The position numbers and the translations under genes are program-made. A stretch of 29,185 nucleotides of DNA from a virus. Under the pieces are notes generated by a model, which saw only the letters and a list, made by a program, of their open reading frames with translations, was not told the origin of the DNA and did no database searches. Within the stretch, counting starts at the first letter, position 1. Each line of letters starts with the position of its first letter. Positions 23,148-29,185 of the stretch are shown in pieces. The DNA is taken from positions 1 to 29,185 of IMG/VR virus record IMGVR_UViG_3300009094_000056. The stretch is one strand, 5' to 3'.

Positions 23148-26100
23148 TGGCAGGTCAAAGATTCGGTTTTGATCCTCCTCCTCCGAATCTCAGCTTCTCT
23201 ACACCAGCACAAGCTCCGACCCAAACTGCACCTCGTCGAAGGACCTTTGCTGAAGTAGAGGCCGAGCAAAGCGCGCTCCTCGACAAGTATGAGGCAGAGC
23301 AGGGAACTGGCGAATCCCTCTGGGAGAATGCCAATCGTCCTAGATGGACGAAGCCCGCAGAGTGGGGAGCGCAGCTCGGAGAATTTGTAGAGGGTGCGCC
23401 TGTTACCTCCCCCTTCGATTTAGTTAGGAATAAGGTAGCAGGGGCAGCTTCTAGATTTGCTGGAAATACTGTCTCCCAAGCTACCTCTCCTGTTGGTGCT
23501 GCGACTCTTGCTGCGACCGCACTTTCAGGTGGAGCAGCCGCACCTCTCCTCGGTGGCAGGATGGCTGCGGGGCAAGCAATTCCCTTTGCTGCGGGTCGAG
23601 TAGCTCAGGGTATTGGTGCGCTTCAGACTGCTCATGGTGTGGGAGAAATCGGGGGAGGTTTATCAGAGGGGGATTACGGACGGGCAGGAATGGGGGCTGT
23701 GGAGGTAGGCTTTGGTGCTCTGGGACTTCGAAATCCAGGAGGGAAGCCTCGTCCTACGGTTGGATCGAACGTAGGAAATGTCGGGCTTCAGGACATCGGT
23801 GCCCCTCCTACTACGACTACTGGGATTCATGGGACTCCAATGCAGCCTCAGGGTCGTCCTGTGGGAGGCCCTAATCTAGCTGGAACTTCTCCTTCCCTCA
23901 CGACGCAACCAAGAACGATTCCACTTCAAGGTCAGACTTCTCCACTTCGTGCTCATCCAAGGAGGATGCTAGCGGAGAATACTGAAACACCTCCTCCTCT
24001 CCCACAGAGCCAACTTCCCGGTCCTCCCAGATTCAGGGCAGGTCCGGCAGGAGTAGAAGCTCTCCCACAGGCTCCACTTCAGGGGGTTGTGGAGAAGGGC
24101 CGAGTATCTAATGTCTCTGCTGGAATGGGTGGGGCGAGAACTCCTGAGAAGGAGGCATTCGAGGCTCTGGTTCCCAACAGGTATAAACAGAGCGCGCAGG
24201 GAGTCTCAAGCGAGGGACTTACCTACAACTGGAGAGGTGAACCTGTTGAGCCTCCTAGTCCAGGATTGAGATTGAATCCACAGGGTCAGCTTCGGCCTGA
24301 AAAGGGATTCTCTATGAGTTTCCCACAGATGGTCGATAAGTATGGGCTGGAGGAAGCTGCCCAGAGAGCTGGAGTCACAGCTGCGGAGGCTCAGAGATTA
24401 GCAAAGGGGAAGCCTCTGGTTCCAGCAGCAAAACCGAAGGCAAAGTCGAAGTATCCTCCTCCTACTCAAACCGGAAAAGCACCAAAAAAAGCTGAGGCGA
24501 CACCTCCTGAAGTCATAGCGGCTGTAAAGAAGCTGCAAGCGATGACCCAGAGGGAAGCTCCCGTCGCTGCTGCTCCTGTTAAGCAGAATCTGGGAGCCAT
24601 GAAGACTGCCGACCTCGAAGCTCTGGCAGCAGAGGGAAATACTCAGGCTGCAGATATCTTGGTCAAGCGCGCAGCCTCTCCTCGTCAGCCTACTTCCCTC
24701 AAGGAAAGGTTGGCAGCGGCAATTCCGGAGAGATTGAAGAATGAAACTGGTTCGGTAGGTCCGGGAACAGGGGCGATCACCCGCGCACAGAAAGCGGAAC
24801 TTCGACGTAGACAGATGGGAAAGGTTGTCGAACCTCCTCCTGAACCTCGGGGACCGGGTAGAGCACCAATGGAGCCGGGACCTGAGGTCGTTCGTGGTCC
24901 AGAGCGAATGGCTCTCTGGAAACGGATGATGGATGAGACTGGCTCCGTAGGTGAGGGCACTGAAGATTTGATGCGTCGGAGAGCCTTGGCTGAGGAGGCA
25001 GAAGTCTTTGGGGATGAAGGGATTCCTTCTCGCCCTAGTTCCAATGACGAACGCTGGTTCAATCCTAAGAAGCCCGAGCGACTTGAGATAGATGGAGCCG
25101 ATGAAAACGAGTGGGTCAAAACTCACTCGGAGAATGCTCGGGATGCAGAGTTTGCAGAGCAACAAAGTCTAGCTCGAGACAAGCAGAACTTCCAAAGGAG
25201 ACAAGAGCAGAGACCTGAATTCTTCGCGCAAGATATGGATAATGTCATGAAGGACAATCCAGACTTCTCGCATGAAGAAGCGATGGATGAGGTCTTTAGG
25301 AAGTTCCGAATTCGGCAAGCAGAACTAAGCGAGCAGGTAAAAGCGGAGCACGCAGCGGGGCAGGCTAGGAGAGCAAACGAACCTCCTCCTGAGGAACCGA
25401 AGTGGGAACGCCCTCCTTTCCGCAATGTCGAGGATAAGCCCTACGTTCCTGAGGATTGGAATAGAGCCTCTCCGCAATCGACAATCGAATCTGCTAAAAT
25501 GGTCCCGCATAAGGACTGGTATGCAGGTCAGGAAAGTATTGATAGAACTCAGGTGGAGTCTGTCAAGAAGTATGGAGTTTCCGACCCTAGATCGGCAAGC
25601 AGGAGTAAGCCCTACGTAACTATCGACACTGATGGTAGTTACCAGATTCACGATGGTCATCACAGATCTACCGCTGCCTTAGAACAGAACAAAGGCATCG
25701 ATATGACAGTGGAGGACTACAGCCCGAAGGACTCCTGGTTCCGTAAAACTCGTGGGATGACAGATTCTGAGTCTCCATTTGCACAAGCTGGAAAAGACAC
25801 GGCTCGTAAGTTCAGAAGTGCAATGGACGATGCTGAATCTGACGAGTTAGGGGAAAGCCTCTACCAGCGTTTGGTAAGGCAGCTTCAATCCAGTCGATTA
25901 GGGAATGAGACCGGAGCAGTAGGAAAGAACATTAACCCCATTATCAAGGAGCAGGCTAGGATAAAGGCAGCCAGAGCTCAAGCTGCTTCGGGTGGGGCGG
26001 GTAGGGGGAATCCACCTTCTCCGAGACCTGGAGCTTCACCACCTCCGGGAGGTCAGCCTCCTTCTGTTGGAACGGGAGCGATTCCAAAGAAACCAGCAGG

Positions 26101-26932
26101 AGTTGGGGAGAAGGTGTGGAATGCTGCTCTCCAAGCCAGAATGACGGCGATGCTGTCTGGTCTGGCAGTTCCCAAATCTATGCTAGGGAACGTCGGAGCG
26201 CACGCATTTGCATCCCTTGAGGGAAAATCTCTAAAGCCGCTCAAGGAGATGCTGAATACAGGGGAGAACTGGAAGAATCTGAAGGCGGGGTGGAAGGCAG
26301 GAGCTGTCACACCGGATGCTAACGACCTAGGGTTTAGCAAATTTAATCTTCCAGGTCGGGTCATGGGCGCGTTTGACGAAATGTCGACGAAAAGCCTGAT
26401 GAGAGCAGGAGTTTCAGAGAAGGAAGCTAAGGAACTCCTCCTGACTGCTCCGAATGCCTTTGGAGAATCCATCGGTGGAAATACCCCAATAGGTCGTCTC
26501 CTAGTGCCCTTCCAAAAGACTCCTGCAAACACGTTCAAGCAGGGTCTTAATAGGTCCTATAAGCACCCACTAATCGGAGCTGGAGCAGGAGCAGTAGGAC
26601 TAGCAGCAGGAACACAAACCGAGGACCCGAAGAAAATAGCGTTGGCCTCTGCTCTGATGGGTCCATATGCTCTCCCCTTCCTCCTCGGTGCTCTACCGAC
26701 CGCAGGTGAGAAGGCAATTCAGGGGTTCTCTCCAATTCCTGAATGGTCAGTTCACAAAGCTCTCGCAGACCCGGCAGCACCTTTCCAGAAGCCCGGTTTT
26801 GCGCGGCTGTTTGAGGGGAAAGGACAGGACGCCTCCCTATTCGGTAAGGAAGGCGACCTGCGTATATTCTCTCGTGAGAAGAAAACTGGCAAGCGTTCGA
26901 AGTCCAGTAGTGGCAGGAAGGGAAGGAGCTAA
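23147..26932 (+). CDS. Large internal virion protein with ParB/Srx-like domain
   Basis: A 1261-residue protein, start at ATG 23147 (TAATG overlap) rather than the ATG at 23081 that lies inside the upstream gene. Much of it is Pro/Ala/Gln-rich and disordered. Three (N/D)ETG(S/A)VG units are at about 532, 596 and 920. Near 790-860 lies a ParB/sulfiredoxin-like stretch, with DGHHRSTAAL at 836-845 after a strand pattern (KPYVTIDTDGSYQIH). Residues about 980-1060 have a helical block (ARMTAMLSGLAVPKSMLGNV), and the end has hydrophobic helices (GAGAVGLAAGTQ, ALPFLLGALPTAGEKAIQGF) before a basic tail. This fits the largest ejection protein of a podovirus. The ParB-like part could cut or bind DNA, or be inert. 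Confidence 0.65.
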   Translation: MAGQRFGFDPPPPNLSFSTPAQAPTQTAPRRRTFAEVEAEQSALLDKYEAEQGTGESLWENANRPRWTKPAEWGAQLGEFVEGAPVTSPFDLVRNKVAGAASRFAGNTVSQATSPVGAATLAATALSGGAAAPLLGGRMAAGQAIPFAAGRVAQGIGALQTAHGVGEIGGGLSEGDYGRAGMGAVEVGFGALGLRNPGGKPRPTVGSNVGNVGLQDIGAPPTTTTGIHGTPMQPQGRPVGGPNLAGTSPSLTTQPRTIPLQGQTSPLRAHPRRMLAENTETPPPLPQSQLPGPPRFRAGPAGVEALPQAPLQGVVEKGRVSNVSAGMGGARTPEKEAFEALVPNRYKQSAQGVSSEGLTYNWRGEPVEPPSPGLRLNPQGQLRPEKGFSMSFPQMVDKYGLEEAAQRAGVTAAEAQRLAKGKPLVPAAKPKAKSKYPPPTQTGKAPKKAEATPPEVIAAVKKLQAMTQREAPVAAAPVKQNLGAMKTADLEALAAEGNTQAADILVKRAASPRQPTSLKERLAAAIPERLKNETGSVGPGTGAITRAQKAELRRRQMGKVVEPPPEPRGPGRAPMEPGPEVVRGPERMALWKRMMDETGSVGEGTEDLMRRRALAEEAEVFGDEGIPSRPSSNDERWFNPKKPERLEIDGADENEWVKTHSENARDAEFAEQQSLARDKQNFQRRQEQRPEFFAQDMDNVMKDNPDFSHEEAMDEVFRKFRIRQAELSEQVKAEHAAGQARRANEPPPEEPKWERPPFRNVEDKPYVPEDWNRASPQSTIESAKMVPHKDWYAGQESIDRTQVESVKKYGVSDPRSASRSKPYVTIDTDGSYQIHDGHHRSTAALEQNKGIDMTVEDYSPKDSWFRKTRGMTDSESPFAQAGKDTARKFRSAMDDAESDELGESLYQRLVRQLQSSRLGNETGAVGKNINPIIKEQARIKAARAQAASGGAGRGNPPSPRPGASPPPGGQPPSVGTGAIPKKPAGVGEKVWNAALQARMTAMLSGLAVPKSMLGNVGAHAFASLEGKSLKPLKEMLNTGENWKNLKAGWKAGAVTPDANDLGFSKFNLPGRVMGAFDEMSTKSLMRAGVSEKEAKELLLTAPNAFGESIGGNTPIGRLLVPFQKTPANTFKQGLNRSYKHPLIGAGAGAVGLAAGTQTEDPKKIALASALMGPYALPFLLGALPTAGEKAIQGFSPIPEWSVHKALADPAAPFQKPGFARLFEGKGQDASLFGKEGDLRIFSREKKTGKRSKSSSGRKGRS

Positions 26933-26944
26933 CTCCCCTCCTTC
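26917..26944. terminator. Hairpin over the convergent stop codons (possible bidirectional terminator)
   Basis: GAAGGGAAGGAG (26917-26928) and CTCCCCTCCTTC (26933-26944) pair with a two-by-two internal mismatch and one G-U, leaving a four-base loop CTAA. The loop holds the stop codons of both converging genes (TAA plus, TAG minus). A weak T-run (ATTTT) follows on the plus side; none on the minus side. Confidence 0.45.
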
Positions 26945-28140
26945 TGCATTTTCGAATAGTTGTCAACTACAGCAGGAGTCAAGACATAAACAATCTCCTT
27001 CTTCATGTTACCATTGAGAGAAATCATCTTTATCACCACGGCTTTCTGAGCCTCTAGAGATTCCGCAATTCGGTCTAGCTCGTAGGAGTCAAAGTCTGCC
27101 CAATGCTTCTTGAGCATATTGACCCTGGTCATAGCATAGCCATGTTCCTTCCGAGAAAGTAGCTCCTTCAGGAAGGTCGCAGTCCCCACCGAAGTTATCG
27201 ACTTCCCGCCTCCCATAGAAACCCGCCGCGCACCCGGCACGAAATCCTGACAGGCAATAATCGCCTCTTGAATATCCTCCTCCTCCAAGACAAGGTTGAC
27301 CTTTCTGGAGAGGGAGATAAGCATTGCTGCCTTCAGGATGTGATCGTGCAATCTCTCGATGGTCCCTGTGGTATCCGTATAATCCCCGTCTGAGAACTCC
27401 GTATACCACTTGTTGTAAATTTCGCGAGCACCGTCTGAATACTTGAATTGGCCACTAAGCTGAGAAAGCACTTTCAGATACTTCGCCAGTTCCGGAACTG
27501 AAATGTCCTCTTTAGGCTTACTGGTCAGCGGATTGACAATGCTCTTCCTATCTGCGTGGATGATATTGGTGCGCGCAACGAAGCCACCTCCGAGTGCATT
27601 GTCGGGGACAGCATCCTTGAAGTGAACTTCATTGCTCGCTCCAATCATTGTCAAACATGGATTCTTTAGCTTCTCTGAGCCGCTGCCTTTTGTGAGGTTT
27701 GTCCATTCAGGGTTGTAATCGCCGTCGTATAGGTCTGTGAGGATGGTTAGTGCTTGTTGGTCTTGGATGATGAAACTTGCGAATTCTGAAGTTGTCAGGA
27801 ATCCAGAAGCGTCAGTCAAGGGAGGACCACCATTATCACTAGTCTTAGCTTTCTGAAGCTCCGTGATAATAGCTTGGATACTTGCCCTTCCTGAAATGAC
27901 CCGAGTATTACCTACCTCTGTAACCAACCGTTTTGCTAGTGCTACGGGTGGCCCTTTTCTGATCCCGGATTTCCCCACGAGCAGCACGTAAATATTTGGG
28001 TATAGCTTGTAATAGAACTTATCAAGATACACCTGATTCTTCACGACTGCTGCGATGGCAGACATACCGGCCCAGTAGTAATACTTTCTAGGACTCTCTG
28101 ATTCCTTCGTTACGGTCATCAGGTGGTCCAGCCATGTCAT
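26929..28140 (-). CDS. P-loop replication protein, DUF3987/primase-helicase-like
   Basis: A 403-residue protein. Residues 25-70 run through YYWAGMSAIAAVVKNQVYLD and YVLLVGKSGIRKGPPVALAK, a P-loop-like turn in which the classical Gly and Ser/Thr are Arg61 and Gly63; this RKG form is, as I recall, seen in phage proteins of the DUF3987 type. A Walker B-like region follows (GFLTTSEFASFII), then TMIGASNEVHFKDAVPDNAL with a sensor-like arginine at GGGFVARTNII. The C-terminus is a helical domain with HADRK and a winged-helix-like end. It is encoded next to the polymerase on the same strand, with a 9-base gap, so it should serve replication, as a helicase or primase-helicase. Its stop overlaps the opposite virion gene. 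Confidence 0.65.
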   Translation of the reverse strand: MTWLDHLMTVTKESESPRKYYYWAGMSAIAAVVKNQVYLDKFYYKLYPNIYVLLVGKSGIRKGPPVALAKRLVTEVGNTRVISGRASIQAIITELQKAKTSDNGGPPLTDASGFLTTSEFASFIIQDQQALTILTDLYDGDYNPEWTNLTKGSGSEKLKNPCLTMIGASNEVHFKDAVPDNALGGGFVARTNIIHADRKSIVNPLTSKPKEDISVPELAKYLKVLSQLSGQFKYSDGAREIYNKWYTEFSDGDYTDTTGTIERLHDHILKAAMLISLSRKVNLVLEEEDIQEAIIACQDFVPGARRVSMGGGKSITSVGTATFLKELLSRKEHGYAMTRVNMLKKHWADFDSYELDRIAESLEAQKAVVIKMISLNGNMKKEIVYVLTPAVVDNYSKMQKEGS

Positions 28141-28149
28141 TTCTTGCCC

Positions 28150-29185
28150 TCAAGCTGCTACTGGTAAGTAATCGTGCATCCCATTGCATCCCCTACAGCC
28201 CTTAACTTTGCACTCCTTGTAATTCCGTCCGACCTTGGCTTCTGAAGGGATTATCAGCTTGCCACGAGAGAGGGTGCAGTTAGAGAAGTCGATGGGCTTG
28301 TTCAACTCCTCAGTCATGATCTGCACGTATCTCCCGACATACTCATTAGGGACTAACCCAACGAATGCGTCGTGAGCCTCCACTACGAACGGGGTTTTTC
28401 CTCCGATGAATCTTGGGAGGACCTTATCCGCCCAGAAGCGAGGAAGAGCTCGTAACCCAGCCTGTCTAAGGTGGTCTGGGACAGTTGATTGTGGAATGTG
28501 GGCGTATGCCTCACGATAGAGGTCGTCTCCCCATCGACCGAAGAATTTTCGGTATCGTCCAAAAGGAGAGACAAGGACACGGTCGTTTTTGTCAATCGCA
28601 TCCCTGACTTCCTTGTGGAAGACTTGACGGATAGGAGGATTGAACTGGTGGAACTTTTCGAGGATTTTTCCTCCTTGCCACTCAGAAATGCTGATGTTAA
28701 TACCGAACTTCTTGGCGTCAGTATTAACAATTTGCATGAGCCGTTTCTTGCCCATGTCATAGTTACCAGCGTGTCGAGTAGTCTTGCCGATAAACCTAAA
28801 CTCAGGAGTGACTTTTTCAAAGGCCACACCAAAAATCCACGTTGATGTGAGCCGATGTATGTCAACCTTATCGTCGAACAACTTGAGGGTTTTCTCGTCC
28901 CTTCCGAGGAGTGCGACAATTCTAGCCTCCGCTTGTGATAGGTCGATTTCAACGAATGAATAGCCAGGGTCCGCGATGAAGTAGGAGCGAAGTTCTGCCC
29001 CTATCTCACCGTGCTTGGTCATCGTTTGGAATGCGAGTCCAATCTTTTCGGGTCGTAGAGGTTGCTTAAGGATGCTGTTAGAGCTTCGCCCGGTTTCAGT
29101 TCCACAGATTCTGACACTAGTTCGCATCCGTCCGTCGTAGTCAGGCTTAGCCTCAAAGTAAGTCCCCTTGGACTTACGTAATCGG
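28150..29185 (-). CDS. Family A DNA polymerase, C-terminal part (5' partial)
   Basis: The frame is open to the window edge, so the gene starts outside; the ATG at 29127 is internal (codons upstream read YFEAKPDYDGR). The 344 visible residues hold the palm and fingers: RTSVRICGTETGRSSN, motif A EIDLSQAEARI, motif B with RHAGNYDMGKKRL, and motif C VEAHDAFVG. Asp in motif A and the His-Asp of motif C are the expected metal ligands. The residue that matches E. coli Pol I Phe762 is Tyr (NY), as in T7 polymerase. The C-terminus adds CKVKGCRGCNG, an unusual Cys cluster beyond the usual end. An exonuclease domain, if any, is outside the window. Confidence 0.9.
   Translation of the reverse strand, partial: RLRKSKGTYFEAKPDYDGRMRTSVRICGTETGRSSNSILKQPLRPEKIGLAFQTMTKHGEIGAELRSYFIADPGYSFVEIDLSQAEARIVALLGRDEKTLKLFDDKVDIHRLTSTWIFGVAFEKVTPEFRFIGKTTRHAGNYDMGKKRLMQIVNTDAKKFGINISISEWQGGKILEKFHQFNPPIRQVFHKEVRDAIDKNDRVLVSPFGRYRKFFGRWGDDLYREAYAHIPQSTVPDHLRQAGLRALPRFWADKVLPRFIGGKTPFVVEAHDAFVGLVPNEYVGRYVQIMTEELNKPIDFSNCTLSRGKLIIPSEAKVGRNYKECKVKGCRGCNGMHDYLPVAA

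Noticed and set aside
24398-25165. A 255-codon minus-strand open frame in the large inner protein gene
   Set aside because: Ser/Leu/Arg-rich antisense shadow without ribosome site or domain.
1-29185. tRNA genes, integrase, attachment sites or insertion sequences
   Set aside because: No cloverleaf-like segment, recombinase motif or terminal repeats were found by reading; absence in a partial genome does not prove a lytic life cycle.

Overview
The window is 29 kb from the genome of a tailed double-stranded DNA phage of bacteria, most likely a podovirus. On the plus strand it runs from the end of the large terminase through portal, scaffold, major capsid protein, adaptor, neck/tail proteins, tail fibres and three long internal (ejection-type) virion proteins. 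No tape-measure, tail-tube or sheath gene is present, which argues for a short tail. Genes are packed with 1-4 bp TAATG/ATGA overlaps, all three stop codons are used normally, and no integrase, repressor, tRNA or CRISPR array is seen. The host cannot be named from the sequence.

Layout: 2-841 terminase C-terminus; 862-1748 a Met/Pro/Gln-rich protein and a coiled-coil protein; 1732-4299 portal with an embedded split zinc ribbon; 4289-5825 a small protein and the scaffold; 5913-7193 major capsid protein, preceded by a structured leader and followed by an intrinsic terminator; 7239-8860 small unknown genes, including a 48-residue ORF that is easily missed; 8861-9296 two adjacent small helical-hairpin proteins that resemble the Acb2/Tad1-type signal-nucleotide sponges used against CBASS and Thoeris; 9298-12169 adaptor, a small beta protein and a large neck/nozzle-like protein; 12166-16177 fibre genes, one with an S74-type self-cleaving chaperone; 20731-26932 internal virion proteins. 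From 26929 to the window end the minus strand carries a P-loop replication protein and the C-terminal part of a family A DNA polymerase. The two arms converge with overlapping stop codons lying in the loop of a hairpin.

The most striking part is 16178-19649, inside the tail-fibre block. A 304-residue protein has three PGSLWVEG repeats followed by about 200 residues holding 39 histidines, 36 of which fit His-Xaa-[Asn/Asp]. The next gene, overlapping by 1 bp, is a radical SAM/SPASM enzyme whose own C-terminus carries five His-Xaa-Asp units. It is followed by a fusion of a Cys-rich DUF483-like region to a class I methyltransferase fold. This looks like a phage-borne protein-modification cassette acting on a virion protein, comparable in logic to the His-Xaa-Ser (Hxs) radical SAM systems but with a different repeat. 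That reading is inference; the repeat pattern and enzyme motifs are directly visible.
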